A DNA stretch of 64,000 bases from the NCBI GenBank assembly GCA_029261295.1, contig JAJDBP010000026.1:62001-126000 (forward strand). Reading direction: 5' to 3'. Shown piece by piece: positions 41,941-50,759 of this stretch. The notes beneath the pieces were generated by a model that was given only the letters and a program-made list of their open reading frames with translations, made no database searches and was not told where the DNA came from. The DNA is from Nitrospirales bacterium (GTDB lineage: Bacteria; Nitrospirota; Nitrospiria; Nitrospirales; UBA8639). How positions within the stretch are numbered: the stretch's first letter is position 1; each line of letters starts with the position of its first letter. A program made the translations under genes and the position numbers.

Positions 41941-43158
41941 ATGGCCTATCGAGACAGCAGAGAAATATACCCTTGGCCAGAAGAGAACCCCACACAATTT
42001 TCTGATGACTTGGGTGCAGCTACAGCAGCTACGGTAGTGGTTCATTCTATCGATTACGATGGCAATGTAAAAAAATCACCCCTCTGTCGCCCTATGCAAC
42101 TACAACAACCCACTGCCACAATCATCAAACATAACCAAACTTATATCCACCTCATGACCCAACGCAGCACACTGTTTGCAGAAACCATCCTTATGCAGGG
42201 ATCTGCTCGGCAAAATCTTGCCACAGAAATTAATAATGCAGCCCAAAAAAGCAATGGCCTCGCTTTTGAATTCATTGATGTATTAACGAAACACTTTAAA
42301 AAAACACTCGTCGGCAAAACCGTCACTCACGATAAATTATTAGCACCCGATTTGATGCACAGGGGCATGGTACCAGGTGCTCACCACAGTCATATGGTTT
42401 GGTTGCTAAGTACTACAACTCAAGAGCAATTATACAAGATATTTCACAAAGAAAATTTACTCTACTATTTCGATGATACAAAAATCTCATGGCTTATGGC
42501 GCAAACCCATCACATTGCTCGCTTACGCCCAGAGGAGAAGATTGAATTTAATTTTTATGATGATAGGCGAGAGATTATCACCTGGCTCATGAGTGGATTT
42601 GAGAATCCAAGAAAACAGAACACATCGAAGCTAATCCCCCACAATGTCTGCCTTTTCTTACATCATCGTCCTGATGGAAATACCACTAAGCAAGCTATAA
42701 AAATCCAGGGTACAGGCCCCATCAATGATCATTACCATTTAACCTATCGAACTATTTGTAAAAAATGGTATAAAAAAGTTATTAAACTTGACAAGGTATA
42801 CGATACCCTTGCATTGCCTCAAATAGACTGCTATCAAGAATTAATGGCTGTTTTCGATAAGACATCTAAAATCTATGATATCACTGAAAGTGAAAGACTA
42901 AATGATGAATCATACAGAGAAGTCGACGAAATAAGAACTGACACTATTATCTCCGCCACTTCAACGGCAGGAAATGTTGACGCTAAAGCGCCTTTAGTTA
43001 CTGCCCATAGTCGCGCAGGAGCCGCAAGACCTACTGCGGCAAGAACCGTGTCTAAAGCTACCATGTTTGCTACGACATCTAGCGATAGTAGTAGCGGAAG
43101 CCAAATCACCTTAGACCCTATACAATATGTGGGACTCTACGGTGCTCGATGTGTGTAG
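41941..43158 (+). CDS. Hypothetical HAD-like protein, paralog A
   Basis: VVHSIDYDGNV, ILMQGSARQNLATEINNA, IEFNFYDDRREI, IPHNVCLFLHHRP, GTGPIND; shared in order with the next ORF. Confidence 0.6.
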   Translation: MAYRDSREIYPWPEENPTQFSDDLGAATAATVVVHSIDYDGNVKKSPLCRPMQLQQPTATIIKHNQTYIHLMTQRSTLFAETILMQGSARQNLATEINNAAQKSNGLAFEFIDVLTKHFKKTLVGKTVTHDKLLAPDLMHRGMVPGAHHSHMVWLLSTTTQEQLYKIFHKENLLYYFDDTKISWLMAQTHHIARLRPEEKIEFNFYDDRREIITWLMSGFENPRKQNTSKLIPHNVCLFLHHRPDGNTTKQAIKIQGTGPINDHYHLTYRTICKKWYKKVIKLDKVYDTLALPQIDCYQELMAVFDKTSKIYDITESERLNDESYREVDEIRTDTIISATSTAGNVDAKAPLVTAHSRAGAARPTAARTVSKATMFATTSSDSSSGSQITLDPIQYVGLYGARCV

Positions 43159-43225
43159 TTTTTAATACAAATTGCAAAATAGATCTGTTAAAATCTCGGC
43201 TGTATAATAACACTGAGACAAAATT

Positions 43226-44602
43226 ATGTGGAAACATCCCGACGAACCCACGCGATTTCGCGATGATAAAGTAGCAACTAAGGTAGTTCACTCGGTAGAT
43301 TATGACTACAACCTAGTCTGCCGTGAACCTAGAAAATCTGAATCCAGATTTCAACTGTCATTGCAAACACCCGATATAACCTTAGCTGATAATGCTGAAT
43401 TCATTGAGACGTTAGTTCAACGCAGTAAGCATTTTGACGAAGCTATCCTTTTTCAGGGTTCAGCGCGGCAAAACCTAACGGTTGAATTGTATAACGCAGG
43501 GCTTCGCGGTAATGGCCTGGCCTGTGAATTCATTGTGGCGTTGGGTGAACATTTCAGGCGTTCACTGCCCTACAGCGTACGCATCACCACAGATAGATTG
43601 CTCGCTCCAGATTTAGCTATTCCTGAATTTATCCCCGGCTATACCCACGCTGAGATGTTAGTGTATTTAAAAAGAAGAATCACCACTCAACGTACTATGG
43701 ATTATCATCCTCGCAGTATCGAGTCTGGCTCTCATGGTTTTTACTTTGATGCGATTAAATTTTCATTTCTTTATGCACAAATCCAGCATGTGGCTTGTCA
43801 ACATCCTCAAGCAAAAATTGAGTTTAACTTTTACGATGATTCATCCAAAATAATTGACCCATTACTCAAAATTTTTCGCACCAAGAAAGGAAAACAATTG
43901 ATCCCACATAATCTGTGTTTATATCTGCACTGTCGGCCATCAAAGAAAAAACATCAATCCAGAGGGCCTATTTTTGGTATCGGACCCATCAATAAAAATT
44001 ATAAGCAAAGCTACCAGCACCTATGTGAGCACTCGCCAAAACCAGGAATAGCTTTCGTTGCAGCGCAAGCCAATCACGCGGAAGTAAGTATAGATGTTAG
44101 TAAAGACCCTAAAGTTTTATGTAATCTCCTCTCACCTACGGTGGTCCCCCTAGAAGTACCAGAGATAGCTGCTACCAGTGACCCACTATCACAAGCACGA
44201 GAAGAACTAGAAGCAATCAAAAAAGAAACCCTCATTTGGGAACAACGTTACGAGCAAGCAAAACAGAAACTATACGAACTGGAAAACCAAAAAATGAAGG
44301 ATCCCTATGCCTTAACCTTTGAAGACCCAGGACTATTGCTCCCTGCAACTCCTACTCCACCGAGCCCAGATCTACCTGGTCAAACCTCAGACGCAGACAT
44401 GGCCTGTAGCCCTACACCACCTAGCCCACCAACGCCCGGTGTTGGCAGCAAACGCAAAAAACCTACACCGGATGCAGATGCCCCCTTTCGCACTTTTTCA
44501 GCATCGGGACGCGCACTTTCGCGCAGTGATTCAGGTTATGGCTTAAGGGATAGCCCATCAAAACGCGTTAAATACACACCTATTAGCAAATTTTCCCAAT
44601 AA
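43226..44602 (+). CDS. Hypothetical HAD-like protein, paralog B, with a coiled-coil and Pro/Ser-rich tail
   Basis: VVHSVDYDYNL, ILFQGSARQNLTVELYNA, IEFNFYDDSSKI, IPHNLCLYLHCRP, GIGPINK; tail PATPTPPSPDLPG...GSKRKKPTPDADAPF...SPSKRVKYTPISKF. Confidence 0.6.
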   Translation: MWKHPDEPTRFRDDKVATKVVHSVDYDYNLVCREPRKSESRFQLSLQTPDITLADNAEFIETLVQRSKHFDEAILFQGSARQNLTVELYNAGLRGNGLACEFIVALGEHFRRSLPYSVRITTDRLLAPDLAIPEFIPGYTHAEMLVYLKRRITTQRTMDYHPRSIESGSHGFYFDAIKFSFLYAQIQHVACQHPQAKIEFNFYDDSSKIIDPLLKIFRTKKGKQLIPHNLCLYLHCRPSKKKHQSRGPIFGIGPINKNYKQSYQHLCEHSPKPGIAFVAAQANHAEVSIDVSKDPKVLCNLLSPTVVPLEVPEIAATSDPLSQAREELEAIKKETLIWEQRYEQAKQKLYELENQKMKDPYALTFEDPGLLLPATPTPPSPDLPGQTSDADMACSPTPPSPPTPGVGSKRKKPTPDADAPFRTFSASGRALSRSDSGYGLRDSPSKRVKYTPISKFSQ

Positions 44603-44704
44603 TGATAAAAAAATCGGACTAACACCTAGCAGCATACCTATCTCTCAGCCAAGCCAAAACATCATGCAACACGGATAATTCCAATTCTACGGTTTGCTTT
44701 TTAG

Positions 44705-45973
44705 TTAAGCCACTACTTGTTTGCAATGGGTTTCTTTAATGAATTTCAATAAGACCATTGCGATAATGAGGAATATGGGCAGTAAAGCCAAAGCAAATTC
44801 ATAATTCCATAAATGGAAAACTTGCAAGATCCTTATGCTTCCGCCGCCCGGCATACCTTTACCATCCCAGACCCAATCCAACAACAAACCTGTCATGGGT
44901 TGTGGGAATACCCCAAGGATTACCACCACCATATTGGTTAGGGCGATAACACTACCATTAACTTTGGGTGAATTGATTTCCGTATTCACGGCAAAACACA
45001 GCAACATGGTGCTGGCGAAAAAACCAATAAAAAATAACGCTATGATTAAGAGATATTGATGTGGCAAATGCACATATATCACAATACTGTTTGCCAATAG
45101 AGCACCCACAACCCCCATCCACATGACGGGTTTACGTCGCCCTATAAAACCCGATAACCAACCATTAAAGGGACCACCCACAGCGATACCAATAAAAATC
45201 GTTGAGGTTAAAGTAGCACTAACTGTATGGGACACATGGTAGTCTACTTGCAGAAATGAAACACTCCATAATTCAGCAAAGCCAATAATAGGTGCCACCA
45301 TCAAACCGGCAAATATAGCCACCATCCAAGTTTGCTCGCAACAAATGATTTTTAATAGGGCTTGCCAAAAAGTAGAGCCTGCTAATTTTTTCTGGGGGTC
45401 AGTTTTTTTATCGCGCACAATAAAAAACATCAGCACCATCAATAACAATCCAATGCCTGCACTGAACCACATGCTTTGTCGCCATCCCATGTGTTCCACC
45501 ATGGCGGCTAATGGTCCCTCACCGGAAATAGCACCTAAAACACCCAGCATATTGGTTAACCCCACCACTAACGCAAAGTGTTTTTTAGGAAACCAAATAC
45601 CCGCCAATTTCAAACAACCAATGAAAGCAAAGGCAGAGCCAATGCCCATGAGAATACGCGCTAGCAGCGCCATGGGGAACCAATGGGTAAAGGCAAATAA
45701 GCTACAACCTACAGCTACCACAAAAGCAGCTAGGGCAAGAACCCTACGCAACCCATAGCGGTCCATGAGGATACCGGCGGGGATTTGCATCACTTGATAG
45801 GCATAATAATAGACCGAAGCGAACAAACCAAATAGTGCTGCGTGGATACCGAAGGTTTGCATCAGAGCAGATTGCATGACCTCTGGTGAGATTCGCAAAT
45901 AAAATTCATAGGCGTAAAACAAAGCCACGGTGATCCACATGAACCATGCGTAGGTTTTTATTGATTTATCCAA
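44705..45973 (-). CDS. MFS transporter
   Basis: 12-TM-like; GILMDRYGLRRVLALAAF, LLARILMGIGSAFAFIGCLKLAGIWFPKKHFALVVGLTN. Confidence 0.9.
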   Translation of the reverse strand: MDKSIKTYAWFMWITVALFYAYEFYLRISPEVMQSALMQTFGIHAALFGLFASVYYYAYQVMQIPAGILMDRYGLRRVLALAAFVVAVGCSLFAFTHWFPMALLARILMGIGSAFAFIGCLKLAGIWFPKKHFALVVGLTNMLGVLGAISGEGPLAAMVEHMGWRQSMWFSAGIGLLLMVLMFFIVRDKKTDPQKKLAGSTFWQALLKIICCEQTWMVAIFAGLMVAPIIGFAELWSVSFLQVDYHVSHTVSATLTSTIFIGIAVGGPFNGWLSGFIGRRKPVMWMGVVGALLANSIVIYVHLPHQYLLIIALFFIGFFASTMLLCFAVNTEINSPKVNGSVIALTNMVVVILGVFPQPMTGLLLDWVWDGKGMPGGGSIRILQVFHLWNYEFALALLPIFLIIAMVLLKFIKETHCKQVVA

Positions 45974-46090
45974 GGCTTACCTCTTCAAGAGCGGAAAAAA
46001 TACAAGATGGCATTATAGCCTATTTCCTTCCCCTTCAAAAACCCCACGCCATGACCTATAGTAGAAAGAGAAACTGTAAGGATTATACCC

Positions 46091-46423
46091 ATGCGACGCT
46101 TAATTATCTTATTAGCCCTCGTCCTTCTTGTTGTCAGCGCCTTTGCTGATCAGGAGATTAAGACCGGTAATGATTACCCCCATGGCTTACAAGCTTGCGT
46201 GGACACGCCTGATATGTACAGTCACCCCTTTGGTTCAGGCCGTCTATCCTGTGAAGAAAGACAACAAGAACTCATTCAAAATCCCCTCTACAGTAATCAT
46301 AAACGCCATTATGAGAAGCCAAGCTTTTATGATTTGCACCGCAAATATGTGGATCCAAATCAGTTCAATAATCCTTCTCAATTCAATAATTACAAACCAT
46401 CTTACAACGTTTACCCTGGGTAA
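46091..46423 (+). CDS. Small secreted hypothetical protein
   Basis: MRRLIILLALVLLVVSAFADQE signal peptide and a Tyr/Asn-rich C-terminus. Confidence 0.6.
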   Translation: MRRLIILLALVLLVVSAFADQEIKTGNDYPHGLQACVDTPDMYSHPFGSGRLSCEERQQELIQNPLYSNHKRHYEKPSFYDLHRKYVDPNQFNNPSQFNNYKPSYNVYPG

Positions 46424-46545
46424 AAGGTTAAATAACAACCAATTAATAGGGTTTTCAGCATGAGCTGTTCGCATATTGCTCATACTGGCAAATGCTGAAA
46501 TCTATCATACACTTAGACAATACCCCTTTCTTTTAGGCCCCAGGC

Positions 46546-47850
46546 ATGTCCAAGAGCGAACAGCAAAAACATTTACACCTTACGCGCAAAATTTTAATTG
46601 CCATGGTGGTGGGTGGTATTATCGGTGTGCTCATCAATCTGTTACCTGAAAGTAAAATCTTTGATGGTTATATCGTAGATGGCCTATTGGATTCTGGCGG
46701 TAAAATTTTCATTAGTATTATGAAAATGATCGTGGTACCCATTGTGTTTGTTTCTTTAGTAAGTGGTACCTGCAGTCTATCGGATCCAAAAAAATTAGGC
46801 CGAATTGGCATTAAAACCATATCACTGTATATCTTCACCACAATGATAGCCATTACCATTGCTATCACACTAGCCTCACTTTTACAGGTGGGCGTAGGCG
46901 CGCATCATTTGCAAAGTACTGACCTAACTTATCAATTAACTAAAGCGCCTTCTGTAAAAAGCAGCATTATAAATATAATACCAGCGAACCCCTTTGAAGC
47001 GCTATCCGAAGGCAATATGTTACAAATTATTGTTTTTGCTATCTTACTGGGTATAGCTATTGCCTTTGCAGGCTCTGTGGGTGAGCGTATTAAACAATTC
47101 TTCTACGACATGAATGAAATTATCATGGGTTTAGTATTAATGATGATTCGCCTAGCTCCCTATGGTGTATTTTGCTTGATTACCGTCATGTTTGCCCATG
47201 TGGGTTTCACGCTCATATATCGATTAATGGGCTATTTCGCTGTGGTCATACTGGCGTTATTAGTGCATGTCATCGTAACCAATACTTTCTTAATTCGAGT
47301 TTTGGCGCGATTAAATCCTTTGATTTTTTATAGAAAAATGTACTCCGCCATATTATTTGCTTTCAGTACATCCTCTAGCAGTGTTTCCATCCCCGTGGTG
47401 CTAAATACCGTAGAAAATAAATTGGGTGTAAAAAATTCTGCCGCCGCTTTTATTATTCCTTTGGGTGCCACCATTAATATGGATGGCACAGCCATCATGC
47501 AAGGCGTTGCTACGGTTTTCATTGCACATGTTTATGGCATACCCCTAGGTTTAGGGGCCTATTTGACGGTAATTCTAACAGCGACTCTTGCATCTATTGG
47601 AACCGCGGGTGTGCCCAGTGTAGGATTAATCACTTTGACCATGGTTTTACAACAGGTGGGCTTACCCATTGAAGGCATAGCCATGATCATTGGCGTGGAT
47701 AGAATACTGGATATGATCCGAACGGGGGTGAATGTCACCGGTGATTCGGCCATTGCTTGTGTCGTCGGGCGCTCTGAAAATGCCTTTTCAAAAGAAATAT
47801 TTGATGATAGGACTTTAGGCGAAGACAGCCGACAACTCATGAATAAATAG
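46546..47850 (+). CDS. Dicarboxylate/amino acid:cation symporter (DAACS/GltP family)
   Basis: FSTSSSSVSIPVVLNTVENKLGVKNSAAAFIIPLGATINMDGTAIMQGVATVFIA; VDRILDMIRTGVNVTGDSAIACVV. Confidence 0.95.
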   Translation: MSKSEQQKHLHLTRKILIAMVVGGIIGVLINLLPESKIFDGYIVDGLLDSGGKIFISIMKMIVVPIVFVSLVSGTCSLSDPKKLGRIGIKTISLYIFTTMIAITIAITLASLLQVGVGAHHLQSTDLTYQLTKAPSVKSSIINIIPANPFEALSEGNMLQIIVFAILLGIAIAFAGSVGERIKQFFYDMNEIIMGLVLMMIRLAPYGVFCLITVMFAHVGFTLIYRLMGYFAVVILALLVHVIVTNTFLIRVLARLNPLIFYRKMYSAILFAFSTSSSSVSIPVVLNTVENKLGVKNSAAAFIIPLGATINMDGTAIMQGVATVFIAHVYGIPLGLGAYLTVILTATLASIGTAGVPSVGLITLTMVLQQVGLPIEGIAMIIGVDRILDMIRTGVNVTGDSAIACVVGRSENAFSKEIFDDRTLGEDSRQLMNK

Positions 47851-48408
47851 TTACTCTTCTATAGATTCCGTATGATAACGAAAACATTGAATACCTTCAG
47901 TCCAATAATCCTTAGACCAGCCGGCTTTATTTTTCAAGTGGGTCACAAAGGTTTTGGCATCAGGCAATTGCTCCCATACGGAAGGTAAAAATGTCGCAGA
48001 GTGAGCGCCTTCTTGTAATATCAAACCATCTTCACCCACTTTCAATTGAGCGATTAAATCCGCCTCGTCTTTCACGGAAAATAATTGAGGTTCACTGAGA
48101 ACAGAAATATGCAATTGTAAGGTTGTTAATTCTTCTTGCGTCACAGGAACAAATCGAGGATCACGGAAGGCTGCATTGTAACTGTTTTGATGTATGGAGT
48201 TGATTAATGGCCCCGTAGGGGTTAAATTTCCCATACAGCCGCGCAACTCACCCTGTTTATTGATTGTTACGAAGCTGGCGCGCTTTTGCAAAAGAATTTC
48301 AGGTGTTTTATCTATACTAAGAGGCATCAATTCCTGATGCTTGCTACCATAATCAATGGTATCGCGCGCAAGAGTCAATAATAATTGTGCATAGGATTCA
48401 TAAGCCAT
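47851..48408 (-). CDS. AmmeMemoRadiSam system protein A (AMMECR1 domain)
   Basis: RASFVTINKQGELRGCMGNLTPTGPLINSIHQNSYNAAFRDPRF. Confidence 0.93.
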   Translation of the reverse strand: MAYESYAQLLLTLARDTIDYGSKHQELMPLSIDKTPEILLQKRASFVTINKQGELRGCMGNLTPTGPLINSIHQNSYNAAFRDPRFVPVTQEELTTLQLHISVLSEPQLFSVKDEADLIAQLKVGEDGLILQEGAHSATFLPSVWEQLPDAKTFVTHLKNKAGWSKDYWTEGIQCFRYHTESIEE

Positions 48409-48409
48409 A

Positions 48410-49195
48410 TCATTGCTCCATAAAATGCATGGCGGCATAGCCTACCACGCGGGACTTATCACCGGCCGTATCACCTGAATTACGCAAGTCCAATAACTTA
48501 CCTTTTAAAGGATGCTTCTTCGCAGCTTTCAATAAACCCTGAATGGGGTAGCAACCACAGGCACCGCGACCGTTTAATTTTTCTGGGATTAAATCTAAAA
48601 TGGCTTGCACGGTTTTTTTATCGCGATACTGTGCTTGTTCATACTCTAAAAAGTGACTCAGATCGGAGCTAATGACAATCAACGTTTCGTCACCACCCCA
48701 CAGGGAATCAATAATCTCAGCCGCTGCATCACCACCATCGATACCCACAACCACCGGTAAAACAGTAAAATCTTTGAGCAACTTTTGCAAAAATGGCAAT
48801 TGCACTTCTAAGCAATGCTCTCCATCAAAGGGTTTATCAAATAATTGCACGCCCGATAAATGGGAAACTTTACTCCGCAGTACATCATCGATGGGCACTT
48901 CGCCTAAAGGCGTCAACATAGCTTCCGCCGTAGGAATGGCCACGCCTTCAAAGCCATAACGATGAGCTGGCCCCAATAAAATAACTCGACTAATGGAACG
49001 CCCCTTTAAACAAGCATAGGCATTAGCAGCAATAGGACCCGAATAGATAAATCCCGCATGGGGTGCGATAATGGCTTTGGGTTGATTATTGCTGGGTTTG
49101 GCCTGAGCGAAATACTTAGCCAATAGATTATGTATATCTTCAGCATTATCGGGATAAAATAACCCCGCCACTTCAGGCCCACGGGTAATAGCCAT
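48410..49195 (-). CDS. AmmeMemoRadiSam system protein B (MEMO1 family)
   Basis: AIIAPHAGFIYSGPIAANAYACL, RVILLGPAHRYGFEGVAIPT, VISSDLSHFLEYEQA. Start MAITRGPEVAGLFYP at 49195. Confidence 0.93.
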   Translation of the reverse strand: MAITRGPEVAGLFYPDNAEDIHNLLAKYFAQAKPSNNQPKAIIAPHAGFIYSGPIAANAYACLKGRSISRVILLGPAHRYGFEGVAIPTAEAMLTPLGEVPIDDVLRSKVSHLSGVQLFDKPFDGEHCLEVQLPFLQKLLKDFTVLPVVVGIDGGDAAAEIIDSLWGGDETLIVISSDLSHFLEYEQAQYRDKKTVQAILDLIPEKLNGRGACGCYPIQGLLKAAKKHPLKGKLLDLRNSGDTAGDKSRVVGYAAMHFMEQ

Positions 49196-49453
49196 ATATC
49201 CTCCTGTTACTTGTTTATAAGTATAGGCCCATAAACAGCGGCATTCCTTCACTTGCCATATTACGTAGCATTGTACTTGAAAATGGCTGTAAAAACACAT
49301 CCATAGCACCCCATTAAACAACGCCATTGATGTATCTCAAGAAATGCATATCCCGTCTATTTAGACCTAAGAATTAAAAACCGTGCCACTCAGGAACATG
49401 CTAGAATATAAGTAGATAGGCCCCATTAAGGACGCCCATGTAGGCACTGAAAT

Positions 49454-50566
49454 ATGGCATTAACAAGACCACCAAAAACCTTTCCCACCCAGTATTGGCA
49501 TGCCCTGGAAGATGGACGTATCCAATGCGATGTATGCCCACGTGCGTGTAAATTGCGTGATGGCCAACAGGGTTTATGCTTTGTGCGCGCCAATGTGGAT
49601 AATAAAATTGTTTTGACTACCTATGGGCGCTCCAGCGGTTACTGCATGGACCCCATTGAAAAAAAACCGTTAAACCATTTCCTGCCAGGCTCCAGTGTTT
49701 TATCCTTCGGTACTGCCGGTTGCAATCTGGCCTGTAAATTCTGTCAAAATTGGGATATTAGTAAATCCCGCGAGTTTGATACTCTGGCTGATAAAGCCAT
49801 GCCTGAAACCATTGCCAAAGCGGCTAAACAGTTAGGCTGTAAAAGTATTGCCTTTACGTATAATGACCCCGTGGTGTTTATGGAATACGCCATGGATGTC
49901 GCCGATGCTTGTGGAGAACTGGACATTGCTACGGTAGCCGTTACTGCCGGGTATATTTGCCCCGAACCACGCAAAGAATTCTTCGCTCATATGGATGCGG
50001 CTAATGTGGATTTAAAAGCTTTCACAGAAGAATTTTACCATAAGATTACAGGGTCTCATTTAGAACCCGTATTGGATACGCTAATTTATTTGAAAAAAGA
50101 GACGAATGTGTGGTTTGAGCTCACTACCCTATTAATTCCCGATGAAAATGATTCCTCAGCAGAAATTGAAGCCATGAGTCAATGGATTTATGACAACCTG
50201 GGACCCGATGTACCTTTGCATTTCACCGCCTTCCATCCCGATTGGAAAATGAGGGACAAACCACCCACGCCTCCAGCCACCTTAACCCGAGCCCGAGAGA
50301 TCGCCTTAAAGAATGGCTTGCATTATGTCTACACGGGCAACGTGCATGATGAATCTGGTGGCAGCACCTATTGCACAGGCTGCAGTAAAAAAATCATAGG
50401 CCGGGATTGGTACGTCATGACGCGCTATGATTTAGATGATAGTGGACACTGCATTCATTGCGGTACGCTCTGCTCCGGGGTTTTCAAAGGTCCCTCTGGC
50501 GACTGGGGCGCCAAACGGCAGATGGTGCGGTTGCGGGATTGGGAAAAATCGGGTGGGAATCCATAA
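49454..50566 (+). CDS. amrS: AmmeMemoRadiSam system radical SAM enzyme
   Basis: FGTAGCNLACKFCQNWDISKSRE (CxxxCxxC), CDVCPRACKLRDGQQGLCFVR, LHFTAFHPDWKM. Confidence 0.95.
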   Translation: MALTRPPKTFPTQYWHALEDGRIQCDVCPRACKLRDGQQGLCFVRANVDNKIVLTTYGRSSGYCMDPIEKKPLNHFLPGSSVLSFGTAGCNLACKFCQNWDISKSREFDTLADKAMPETIAKAAKQLGCKSIAFTYNDPVVFMEYAMDVADACGELDIATVAVTAGYICPEPRKEFFAHMDAANVDLKAFTEEFYHKITGSHLEPVLDTLIYLKKETNVWFELTTLLIPDENDSSAEIEAMSQWIYDNLGPDVPLHFTAFHPDWKMRDKPPTPPATLTRAREIALKNGLHYVYTGNVHDESGGSTYCTGCSKKIIGRDWYVMTRYDLDDSGHCIHCGTLCSGVFKGPSGDWGAKRQMVRLRDWEKSGGNP

Positions 50567-50567
50567 T

Positions 50568-50683
50568 CAATGCGGTACCTCCGATCTGTGTTTTGAAAAC
50601 ACGGCGTAAATACGTCCCTGCAGCCTTCGTGCCCGCTTCCCTGCGGGCAGGAGTTTTCAAAACCCAGATCCTCGGTTCGCATT
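50568..50683. repeat. MITE-like element: ~32-bp imperfect inverted repeats around an internal hairpin
   Basis: Left CAATGCGGTACCTCCGATCTGTGTTTTGAAAAC; right arm reverse complement CAATGCGAACCGAGGATCTGGGTTTTGAAAAC; internal GCCCGC-ttccct-GCGGGC. Confidence 0.7.
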
Positions 50684-50759
50684 GTTGTCCCGCACCTCTT
50701 ACGTCATTCTCCCCTAGCGAGGATGACGTTAAGCGTTGAAAAGAATATGATGGAGTTAA

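Noticed and set aside
50458-50739. ORF 50458..50739 (+) and ORF 50455..50682 (-)
   Set aside because: They overlap the amrS 3' end and the inverted-repeat element; no protein family signature. Treated as spurious.
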